17,905 bases of DNA, taken from Haliea sp040222615 (GTDB taxonomy: Bacteria; Pseudomonadota; Gammaproteobacteria; Pseudomonadales; Halieaceae). This document shows, in pieces, positions 1-7,739 of the stretch. Position numbers and translations under genes: made by a program. The notes below the pieces were generated by a model. The model saw only the letters and a program-made list of their open reading frames with translations. It was not told the DNA's origin and ran no database searches. The stretch covers positions 1 through 17,905 of the forward strand of contig NZ_JAVKCQ010000181.1 of the NCBI RefSeq assembly GCF_040222615.1. The letters run 5' to 3'. Within the stretch, counting starts at the first letter, position 1. Every line of letters begins with the position of its first letter.

Positions 1-84
1 GTGCGCGGCCAGACGGCAGCGCAAGATCACCGCAGGAACGCGCGCCGCATGCGCCCGCAATGGAGTAGCGGAGTCCCCGCCTCC

Positions 85-190
85 CGGAGCGACGCAGCGG
101 CCGCCAGGCCGCCAAGCGAACGAAGCGACCCACGGAGCGACCCACGGAGCGACGCAGCGGCCATCAGGCCGCTACGCGAACGAAGCGCCG
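85..190. repeat. 60-bp direct repeat with two small hairpins upstream of prfB
   Basis: Bases 85-129 recur at 145-189 with a few changes, an exact 60-bp offset. The connecting DNA (about 130-153) is itself a 12-bp duplication of a CCCACGGAGCGA-type unit. Each copy holds a stem-loop: GCGGCC-N4-GGCCGC at 97-112 and AGCGGCC-ATCA-GGCCGCT at 156-173, the second a perfect 7-bp stem. There is no T-run after either stem, so these are not convincing intrinsic terminators. The stretch 1-262 holds no gene that I recognise; an open frame through it is repetitive (RSDPRSDPRSD) and looks non-coding. The repeat may be an intergenic palindromic repeat of this genome or part of the prfB leader region. Confidence 0.75.
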
Positions 191-226
191 CGCGCCTCGG
201 CTGTGGCCTGAAATGCCCGCCTGCGG

Positions 227-232
227 TACACT
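227..232 (+). promoter_or_regulatory. possible -10 box for prfB
   Basis: TACACT followed by a GC-rich discriminator lies about 30 nt before the prfB ATG. It matches TATAAT at four of six positions. I see no good -35 hexamer at normal spacing. The same TACACT-plus-CGCG pattern recurs before the lipoprotein gene at 2906-2911, which gives slight support to its being a local promoter style. Confidence 0.3.
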
Positions 233-262
233 GCGCGCCTTTTTCTGCAGGACACCAGGCTC

Positions 263-1361
263 ATGCTCGAGATCAATCCGCTGCTACAGACCCTCAAGGA
301 CATCGAGGCGCGCACCAGCGTGCTCAGGGGGTATCTTTGACTTCGCCAACCGCAAGGACAGGCTGGCGGAAGTAGAGCTGGAGCTGGCTGAGCCCAGCGT
401 CTGGGACAATCCCGAACGGGCCCAGGAGCTGGGTCGCGAGCGTTCGTCGCTGGAGCAGATCGTCTCCACCATCGAAAAACTCGAGGGCGCTACCGGCGAC
501 GCCGCGGACCTGCTGGAGCTGGCCGCGACGGAGGACGATGCAGGTACGGTCGCCGAGGTGAAGTCCGACATTGACCGCCTGGTCAAACTGCTGGAACAGC
601 TGGAATTCCGGCGCATGTTCAGCGGTGAAATGGACGCGACCAACGCGTTCCTGGATATCCAGGCAGGCTCCGGTGGCACCGAGGCCCAGGACTGGGCGGA
701 AATGCTCCTGCGCATGTACCTGCGCTGGGGCGAGGCCAGCGGCTTCAAGACGACCCTGATCGAAGTGTCCGCGGGGGAGGTGGCCGGCATCAAGAGCGCC
801 ACCATCCAGTTTGAAGGGGAATATGCCTTCGGCTGGCTGCGCACGGAAACCGGTGTGCACCGCCTGGTGCGCAAGTCGCCCTTCGATTCCGGCAATCGTC
901 GCCATACCTCTTTCGCCTCCGTATTCGTGTCGCCGGAGATCGACGACGACATCGAGATCGACATCAATCCAGCGGATCTGCGGGTGGATACCTACCGCTC
1001 CAGCGGCGCCGGCGGCCAGCACGTAAACAAGACCGATTCGGCGGTGCGACTCACCCACAATCCCACCGGGGTGGTGGTGTCCTGCCAGACCGAGCGCTCC
1101 CAGCACCAGAACCGCGACCGGGCGATGAAGCTGCTGCGGGCCAAGCTCTATGAACTGGAGGTGCAGAAGCGCAACCAGGTCAAGCAGGCCACCGAGGACA
1201 GCAAGGCGGACATCGGCTGGGGCAGCCAGATTCGCTCCTATGTGCTGGATCAGTCGCGGATCAAGGATCTGCGCACCGGCGTCGAAACCAGCAATACCCA
1301 GGCGGTGCTGGACGGCGATATTGACCAGTTTATTGAGGCCTCGCTGAAAAAGGGGCTGTAG
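263..1361 (+). CDS. prfB: peptide chain release factor 2, with programmed +1 frameshift
   Basis: RF2 reads UGA and UAA stop codons in the ribosomal A site and triggers peptidyl-tRNA hydrolysis. Translation starts at ATG 263, runs 25 codons to an in-frame TGA at 338-340, and continues in the +1 frame from GAC at 339 to the stop at 1361. The joined product is 365 residues, the same as E. coli RF2. The stop-recognition tripeptide SPF is at residues 205-207 and the catalytic GGQ at 250-252, within SSGAGGQHVNKTDSAVRL. Residue 246, next to GGQ, is Ser. Only 8 bases separate the gene from lysS, the same pair as in E. coli, so the two are probably cotranscribed. Expression is autoregulated by the frameshift: low RF2 slows reading of the TGA and favours shifting. 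A single-frame gene caller would start it wrongly at 213. Confidence 0.98.
326..341 (+). promoter_or_regulatory. RF2 programmed frameshift site
   Basis: AGGGGG (326-331), TAT, the slippery codon CTT (335-337), the stop TGA (338-340) and the following C (341) reproduce the classical RF2 recoding site. The internal Shine-Dalgarno-like AGGGGG has the known 3-nt spacing to CTT, and TGAC is the weak stop context. The frame shifts from the 263 frame to the frame that encodes the rest of RF2. Confidence 0.97.
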
Positions 1362-1369
1362 GACAGAAC

Positions 1370-2865
<1,496 letters not shown>

Positions 2866-2866
<1 letters not shown>

Positions 2867-2881
2867 GGCGCGGCCGCGCCC
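2866..2881 (+). terminator. 16-bp perfect palindrome at the lysS stop; possible hairpin terminator
   Basis: GGGCGCGGCCGCGCCC starts on the last base of the lysS TAG stop and is a perfect 16-bp palindrome. Allowing for a loop it could fold into a GC-only hairpin. The bases that follow (CTTCGCCCCC) contain no T-run, so intrinsic termination is uncertain. It could instead act as a 3'-end-stabilising or Rho-stalling structure. Confidence 0.35.
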
Positions 2882-2905
2882 CTTCGCCCCCACTGCGTCG
2901 GGTGT

Positions 2906-2911
2906 TACACT
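2906..2911 (+). promoter_or_regulatory. possible -10 box for the lipoprotein gene
   Basis: TACACT followed by CGCGCC lies about 33 nt before the GTG start at 2944, echoing the arrangement before prfB. The best -35 at 17-nt spacing (TTCGCC, 2883-2888) is poor. Confidence 0.3.
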
Positions 2912-2943
2912 CGCGCCATGACAAACGGTGCAAGGACCCACCT

Positions 2944-3564
2944 GTGACGGCAACCCTGCCCCCGCTGCTGGCGGCTGCTATCGCCTTGTTGCTGACGGCC
3001 TGCGTGACCCCGCCGGAAGCCTCCGGGCCGACATTTGCAGAAGGAACGGCTGCAGAAGGAACGGCGAGCGCGGCCCAGGCTGCGCCGGCGCCCCAGCTCA
3101 CCCTGAACCTGCCGACCCGCGAGCAGTGCCAGTGCCAGCCGTCGCCCGAACGCGATCAAACCTTTCTCGAGCGCGGCTACCAGGCTTTGAGCCAGGGTGA
3201 TGCGGTGGTCGCGCTGCAGCATTTTCAGCGCTACAAGCGGCTGGAGACGGCGGCCTCGGCGCAGTGGGAGGCCGACGTCGCCATCGCCTACCTGGCGATG
3301 CTGCCCGACAGCCCGCTCTACGACCACGACGCCGCAGAACAGAGCCATCAGTCCCTGGCCAGGCGTTTGCTGCCGGACATGCAGGTGCACACGATGGCGC
3401 TGCTGATGCGGGACTCGCTGGCAGCCTTTGCCTTGCTCAACCGGCATATCGCCGATCTGGAAAGCACCAATGCGACGCTCAAGGAAGATCTGGAAAAGCG
3501 GGAAGAGGCAATCAGGCGGTTGCGGGAGCTGACTCTGGGGCAGTCGCGGGGATCTCAACCCTGA
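2944..3564 (+). CDS. small outer- or inner-membrane lipoprotein with TPR-like repeat and C-terminal coiled coil
   Basis: The product is 206 residues from GTG 2944, chosen because AAGGA lies 7 nt upstream (2932-2936) and because this start gives a clean lipoprotein signal: MTATLPPLLAAAIALLLTAC, lipobox LTAC with Cys20. The mature N-terminus has an Ala/Pro-rich linker containing a 15-bp tandem duplication (3036-3065). Next is a helical segment resembling one tetratricopeptide unit (ERGYQALSQGDAVVALQHF, about residues 75-95). The C-terminal third is charged and helical, ending in KEDLEKREEAIRRLRELTLGQ-type heptads, a likely coiled coil. I recognise the general type, small envelope lipoproteins sometimes found beside sensor kinases such as QseG, but cannot assign a family. 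The last 53 bases overlap, tail to tail, the end of the histidine kinase gene. Confidence 0.85.
   Translation: MTATLPPLLAAAIALLLTACVTPPEASGPTFAEGTAAEGTASAAQAAPAPQLTLNLPTREQCQCQPSPERDQTFLERGYQALSQGDAVVALQHFQRYKRLETAASAQWEADVAIAYLAMLPDSPLYDHDAAEQSHQSLARRLLPDMQVHTMALLMRDSLAAFALLNRHIADLESTNATLKEDLEKREEAIRRLRELTLGQSRGSQP
3036..3065. repeat. 15-bp perfect tandem duplication inside the lipoprotein gene
   Basis: TGCAGAAGGAACGGC occurs twice in direct succession (3036-3050, 3051-3065), encoding AEGTA-AEGTA just after the lipobox. Being 15 bp long, it lengthens the linker without changing frame. Confidence 0.9.
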
Positions 3565-5050
3565 ACTCGGCCCCCTCGCCGGGGGCACTGCTGACACTGA
3601 TCCGCCCGCCCATGAGCTCGCAGTACTCGCGGCAGATAGCCAGGCCCAGCCCCGTACCACCGTAATTGGCACTGGTCGCGTTTTCGGCCTGGACAAAGGC
3701 ATTGAATATCCGCCCCTGCTGATCCTCGTTCATACCGATGCCGGTATCCCGGACGCGGAAATCCAGCCACGCGCTGGAGCCTTCGCCGGTGACGCTGGCG
3801 CTCAGGTAGATATCGCCACCGAGAGTGAACTTGCAGGCGTTGCTGAGCAGATTGAGGAAAATCTGCCGGAAGCGGGTTGCATCCGAGTACAGTGGCGGCA
3901 GTTCCGACCAGTCGGCAGGCAGGTGCAGCTGATTGTCCCGCTGCCGCAAAAGTGGCGCCATGGCGTCGGCGACCTGGCCGAGGATGTCAGCCGCGGTGAA
4001 GTGCTCGCAGTGCAGTGCCATCTTGCCGGTTTCGATCTTCGACAGGTCGAGAATGTCGTTGATCAGCGCCAGCAGCTGGCGACCGGAGCGCACGATTTTC
4101 TCCAGATCGCGCTGGAACTGTGGCCGGTCCACCTCGCCGGGATCGTCCAGTTCATCGTGCAGCATTTCGCTGTAGCCGATGATGGCGTTCAACGGAGTAC
4201 GCAGTTCGTGGCTGACATTGGCGAGGAAGCGACTCTTGGCGGCGTTGGCTTCGTCTGCGGCATCCTTGGCTGTGCGCACCTCCTCGATCGCGTTGCCCAA
4301 CTTGTCCGACATGTCGTTGAAGGCCGCCGCCAGCTCCCCCAGCTCGCCGCGGTCTTCAATACCCTCTATGCGATAGTCGAGGTCGCCGCTGCCGATGCGC
4401 TGGGTGCCCCGCTTCAGTCGTTTCAGGGAGCGATTGGTATAGCGCAGCAGAAAAAAGCCGAGGATCGCCGTGAGGAAAATCGAGGTAATGAAACCGATGA
4501 CGGTGATGCGATCGGTCAGGGCAATGGTGCGATCAATGATACTGGCTCGCTGCACGGCGATGAATGCCTGGCGCTGCTCAAGCTGGCGCAGGTGTTCCAG
4601 GGTTTCGACAAATGGCAGTGGGTCGTCCATGTCATCGCTGAACGCCGGATCGTTGTACCTGCGGTAGAACTCCAGCCAGCTGGCCAGCAGGTAGTCGCTG
4701 GCCTCCTGCAGGCGCTGGTACTGGGGCCGCGTCACTTCGCTGCTGAGGGCATCCAGTTCGCGGAGTTTGTTGCCAATGGTGTTGATGTCGGCCTCGGCGC
4801 GCGCCAGTTCCGCGGCATCGAGCTGATCGCCGGTGGTAGCGCGCAGGGTGGACAGCACCAGGATCTGCTGCCGCTGGTTTTCCAGCATCTGGGCGGCATC
4901 GGTGGACAGCTGGGCCGCGGTTACGGAGCTGCGGTAGGCGAGCATGCTCTCATGGCGCGCGTAGCTGCCCCAGAAGTGGGTGCCGACGTTGACCGAAAAC
5001 AGCACCAGGATTGTACACAGCGACAGGGTAAGGCGGCGACGGAGGCTCAC
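3512..5050 (-). CDS. membrane-bound hybrid-less sensor histidine kinase (HAMP, HisKA, HATPase)
   Basis: This 512-residue sensor kinase autophosphorylates on His and passes phosphate to a receiver. Two membrane segments (about residues 7-27 and 182-203) flank a helical periplasmic sensor of about 150 residues, which I cannot assign to a known fold. A HAMP linker follows (about 203-255), then the HisKA H-box FLANVSHELRTPLNAI with phosphorylatable His281. The ATPase domain shows the N-box QIFLNLLSNACKFT (Asn400/404), G1 DTGIGM (435-440), F-box IFNAFVQ and G2 GGTGLGL (464-470). There is no C-terminal receiver. The GTG start at 5050 overlaps the preceding receiver gene's stop as GTGA, implying translational coupling. 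Likely partners are the receiver just upstream and the cyclase. The C-terminal ASP/Ala/Pro tail lies in the overlap with the convergent lipoprotein gene. Confidence 0.95.
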   Translation of the reverse strand: MSLRRRLTLSLCTILVLFSVNVGTHFWGSYARHESMLAYRSSVTAAQLSTDAAQMLENQRQQILVLSTLRATTGDQLDAAELARAEADINTIGNKLRELDALSSEVTRPQYQRLQEASDYLLASWLEFYRRYNDPAFSDDMDDPLPFVETLEHLRQLEQRQAFIAVQRASIIDRTIALTDRITVIGFITSIFLTAILGFFLLRYTNRSLKRLKRGTQRIGSGDLDYRIEGIEDRGELGELAAAFNDMSDKLGNAIEEVRTAKDAADEANAAKSRFLANVSHELRTPLNAIIGYSEMLHDELDDPGEVDRPQFQRDLEKIVRSGRQLLALINDILDLSKIETGKMALHCEHFTAADILGQVADAMAPLLRQRDNQLHLPADWSELPPLYSDATRFRQIFLNLLSNACKFTLGGDIYLSASVTGEGSSAWLDFRVRDTGIGMNEDQQGRIFNAFVQAENATSANYGGTGLGLAICREYCELMGGRISVSSAPGEGAEFRVEIPATAPESAPATA

Positions 5051-5421
5051 GAGGCGGTCATTCTCCGGATTTTGGCCAGTAGTTCGGGGAAGTCGATGGG
5101 CTTGGTGGCGTAATCGTCGCAGCCAGCGGCGAGTGCGCTGCGGCGGTCCGCATCCATTGCGTGGGCGGTAAGCGCGATGATGGGTATATCCCGCAGCTGC
5201 TGGTCCTCCCGCGCTCGGCGGCAGGCCGTCCAGCCGTCCATCACCGGCAGGTTCATGTCCATCAACACCAGGGAAGGCCGGGCGCTCGCCATCAGCGCCA
5301 GTGCCTGCGCGCCATCCGCGGCGGTAATAACTTCGAAACCGGCGCGGGTCAGGCGCCGGGTCAGCATCTCACAGTTGAGTTCATTGTCCTCGACCAGGAG
5401 TACCGGTCCGCGCTCAGTCAT
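5047..5421 (-). CDS. single-domain response regulator (CheY-like receiver)
   Basis: The product is 124 residues, just one receiver domain. The acidic pair is Glu11-Asp12 (LLVEDNELN), the phosphoacceptor Asp55 (LVLMDMNLPVMDG), the switch Thr85 (IIALTAHA) and the conserved Lys107 (ATKPID). With no output domain it must act by protein contact or as a phosphate shuttle or sink. It starts at ATG 5421, overlapping the end of the cyclase gene by 8 bases, and its stop overlaps the kinase start. The three genes are therefore one tightly coupled operon, and the kinase is the obvious phosphodonor. Receivers of this DNELN type are often found fused to hybrid kinases; here it is split off. Confidence 0.95.
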   Translation of the reverse strand: MTERGPVLLVEDNELNCEMLTRRLTRAGFEVITAADGAQALALMASARPSLVLMDMNLPVMDGWTACRRAREDQQLRDIPIIALTAHAMDADRRSALAAGCDDYATKPIDFPELLAKIRRMTAS

Positions 5422-6868
5422 GCCCGACCTCCTGGATTCGCTGCACCGTGACCGACTGCTCGATACCGCGAATACTGAGTTCGCGGCGGTGGCTGAGCGC
5501 GTATTGCCCCGCCAGCTTCTTCACGGTGCTCTCGGAAACCAGGATTTCGCCACCCTGGCAGTGGTCCTCGATCCGCGAAGTCACGTTCATGGGATGGCCG
5601 ACGAAGCCGTACTTGCTGCGGCGTTCTGAGCCGATATTGCCGGCGATGACCGATCCTGTATTAAGGGCGATGCCGGTGGTGAGCTCCGGGAGTCCGGCGG
5701 TCCTGTTCTCGGCATTGATACCCGCCATGGCCGCCTGCATGGCCAGCGCGCAGCGCACCGCCCGGTCGGCGTCGTCATTCCGTCGCTGGGGCGCGCCAAA
5801 GACCGTCAGGATGGCATCGCCGATAAACTCGTCGATGGTGCCATTGTGGGCCATGATGATCTCGGTCATGGTGCCCAGGTAGCGGTTGAGCATGGCGACC
5901 ACCTGCTGTGGTCCCAGCTGTTCGCTGAGCGTGGTGAAACCGCGGATATCCGACATCATGATGGTCACTTCCCGCAGGTCGCCGCCCAGCTCAAGCCCTT
6001 CGGGACGTTCGAGGATTTCCGTGACGATCTCATCTGACAGGTAGCGGCCAAAAGTGGCGCGGATGAACTTCTCGTTGCGCTCAAGCTGCTGCCGGTACTG
6101 TTCCTCGCGGTCGTGCCAGCGTTTGCGCTCGATGCCCGCCTTGATCCGGGCCTGCAGCAGTACCGGGTTGAAGGGCTTGAACAGGTAGTCATCGGCGCCC
6201 GCTTCGATGCAGCCGACAATACCGTCCATATCCTGGCTGCCGGAAATCACGATCACCGGAGTCGCCCGCCACTCGGGATTCGCCTTGATCCGCCGGAGTA
6301 CTTCGCGGCCGTCCATATCGGGCATCATCAGGTCCAGCAGAACTACATCAACGTCGGTTTCAGCCATCGTTCGCAGGGCCTCCGCGCCGCTCGCGGCGGT
6401 GACCACCAGATGACCGGAACGCGACAGGTAGCGGGCGACCAGCTCGCGGTTCTCCTGCAGGTCATCGACGGCGAGGATGAAGCCGGGTTCAGAGGTAATA
6501 CTGCGCTGCTGCTGTGGTGCCGACGCCGGTGCCGGGGCGCTGCCGTTGTGGGCTGTGTCCACTGCCTGCAGCAGCCGTGTCAGGCTGTCGCCGAGGGTGC
6601 CGGATTCGGCCCCAATGTCCTCCTGCAGCATCTCCGCGTAGCCGCGAATGGCAGCCAGGCTGTTCATCTGGTCGTGATGACTATCGGTTCCCGTAACGGT
6701 GACTTGCCGTTCCAGCGCTGTCGCGGCCTGGAACAGGCGCCGCAGGTCCTCATGCACGGCGTTGTCCAGCCCTGCCTCACCCGCTTCCGCGAGGACCCGC
6801 AGGTCGCCGACGGCGCGCAGCAGAGCCTGGCTCCAGGGGGCGGGGGTCTGACTGCTGTCGATGCTCAC
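5414..6868 (-). CDS. receiver-class III nucleotide cyclase with N-terminal H-box-like helix
   Basis: A 484-residue cytoplasmic protein that should make a cyclic nucleotide under phosphorylation control. Residues 60-85 contain HDQMNSLAAIRGYAEML, closely resembling a HisKA H-box (His65), but no ATPase domain follows. The receiver (about 130-247) has Asp135/136, phosphoacceptor Asp179, Ser209 and Lys231. A helical linker leads to the class III cyclase domain (about 298-475). Its metal-binding Asp307 (MMSDIRGFT) and Asp351 (EFIGDAILTVFGAP) and transition-state Asn428 and Arg432 (NVTSRIE) are all present. The purine-selecting positions are Glu347 and Gly421 instead of the Lys and Asp/Thr of adenylate cyclases; Glu is what guanylate cyclases use. 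The GTG start at 6868 is the only N-terminal start that I can support, and its ribosome site is weak. It is first in the operon. Confidence 0.93.
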   Translation of the reverse strand: MSIDSSQTPAPWSQALLRAVGDLRVLAEAGEAGLDNAVHEDLRRLFQAATALERQVTVTGTDSHHDQMNSLAAIRGYAEMLQEDIGAESGTLGDSLTRLLQAVDTAHNGSAPAPASAPQQQRSITSEPGFILAVDDLQENRELVARYLSRSGHLVVTAASGAEALRTMAETDVDVVLLDLMMPDMDGREVLRRIKANPEWRATPVIVISGSQDMDGIVGCIEAGADDYLFKPFNPVLLQARIKAGIERKRWHDREEQYRQQLERNEKFIRATFGRYLSDEIVTEILERPEGLELGGDLREVTIMMSDIRGFTTLSEQLGPQQVVAMLNRYLGTMTEIIMAHNGTIDEFIGDAILTVFGAPQRRNDDADRAVRCALAMQAAMAGINAENRTAGLPELTTGIALNTGSVIAGNIGSERRSKYGFVGHPMNVTSRIEDHCQGGEILVSESTVKKLAGQYALSHRRELSIRGIEQSVTVQRIQEVGHD

Positions 6869-6903
6869 AGGTGGGCGGATCCCGGGTTCGCGGATTGGCT
6901 TGC

Positions 6904-6933
6904 AGTATAGCGATGCTGACTTTACTGTGGAAA
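6904..6933 (-). promoter_or_regulatory. promoter of the cyclase-receiver-kinase operon
   Basis: Reading the minus strand, TTTCCA (6933-6928) is followed after 18 nt by TATACT (6909-6904), a five-of-six -10 box. This puts transcription starting about 30 nt before the GTG at 6868. It lies in the 221-bp region shared with the divergent CRP-like gene. Confidence 0.5.
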
Positions 6934-7089
6934 TCCGCTTTTCGTTCGTTATAGAAATAGAGGATTCAGGTGCGGCTCTGGCCGAGGGAAGGTATTGGCC
7001 GTTCGTGCGTGCGTTTCGGCTGGGGTTTGGGGTACTATGGTGACCAGAGCTTCAGGGATCAGGCTTTTCATGGGGCAGGTATAACAGGC

Positions 7090-7737
7090 ATGTTGCAGCA
7101 AGTAGAAATCTTCCAGGGTCTCTCCCGGGAGGAACTGGAAGCGCTCGGGAACAGCAGCACGAGTCGCTCCTTTCCCAAAAATACGGTAGTCATCCACGAA
7201 AATGATCCGGCGGACTCCCTGTTCGTCATCGAGAGCGGGAAGGTCAAGGTCTACTGTAGCGACAAGAACGGCAAGGAGTTCATCATGAACACCCAGGGCG
7301 CCGGAGACTACTTCGGTGAATTGGCCCTGCTCGACGACTCCCTGCGCTCGGCGTCCGTGCGCACGGTGGAGAAGTGCTCCTTCTGCATCATCTACAAGGA
7401 AGATTTCAACCGGGTGCTGGACGAGCATCCCAGCATCGCCCGCAAACTGATCAGCAACCTTGCCCAGCGGGTGCGCAAGCTCACCGCCGACGTCAAGAGC
7501 CTGGCCCTGCAGGACGTCTACGGCCGGGTGGCGAATGTGCTCATGGATCTCTCGGAAGAGCGTGGTGACGGCACCCTGTTCATCCCGGAAAAGCTGACCC
7601 AGCAGGACATCGCGGACCGTGTCGGTGCGTCCCGGGAGATGGTGGCGAGAATCCTCAAGGATCTCACCATTGGTGAATATATCCGCTTCGAGGGTCGCCA
7701 CATCATCATCAACACACGCCTGCCCGCCAAGTACTAG
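7090..7737 (+). CDS. CRP/FNR-family transcriptional regulator
   Basis: A 215-residue DNA-binding regulator that aligns with E. coli CRP almost end to end. The cNMP phosphate cassette is GELALL...RSASV (Gly76, Glu77, Arg86, Ser87), one residue shorter than in CRP. The long C-helix aligns without gaps to CRP, but Thr127, which contacts adenine in CRP, is Leu131 here, and Ser128 is Thr132. The helix-turn-helix TQQDIADRVGASREMVARIL keeps Arg182, Glu183 and Arg187, the trio that reads TGTGA in CRP, so a CRP-like half-site is expected. There is no FNR-type cysteine cluster. ATG 7090 is chosen because the family homology starts there; an upstream in-frame extension to 6970 would be unrelated sequence. 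It is divergent from the cyclase operon and ends 2 bases from the convergent xseA. Confidence 0.93.
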   Translation: MLQQVEIFQGLSREELEALGNSSTSRSFPKNTVVIHENDPADSLFVIESGKVKVYCSDKNGKEFIMNTQGAGDYFGELALLDDSLRSASVRTVEKCSFCIIYKEDFNRVLDEHPSIARKLISNLAQRVRKLTADVKSLALQDVYGRVANVLMDLSEERGDGTLFIPEKLTQQDIADRVGASREMVARILKDLTIGEYIRFEGRHIIINTRLPAKY

Positions 7738-7739
7738 CG

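Noticed and set aside
85..190. CRISPR array
   Set aside because: Only two long imperfect repeats with self-similar spacing; no regular short repeats with unique spacers.
1..375. Open frame of 124 codons across the repeat region
   Set aside because: Low-complexity RSDPRSDPRSD translation comes from the DNA repeat; it runs into prfB in another frame and has no family resemblance.
2944..3564. Assignment of the lipoprotein as QseG
   Set aside because: The length, lipobox and location beside a kinase fit loosely, but I cannot match it to QseG in sequence and the QseF-type regulator is absent.
3923..5113. 396-codon plus-strand open frame opposite the histidine kinase
   Set aside because: Antisense shadow of the kinase, whose H, N, G1 and G2 boxes are all on the minus strand.
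6869..7089. CRP-type TGTGA-N6-TCACA site between the cyclase and CRP-like genes
   Set aside because: I looked because the regulator keeps the TGTGA-reading residues, but found only partial half-sites such as TGTGG near 6926 and GGTGA near 7040.
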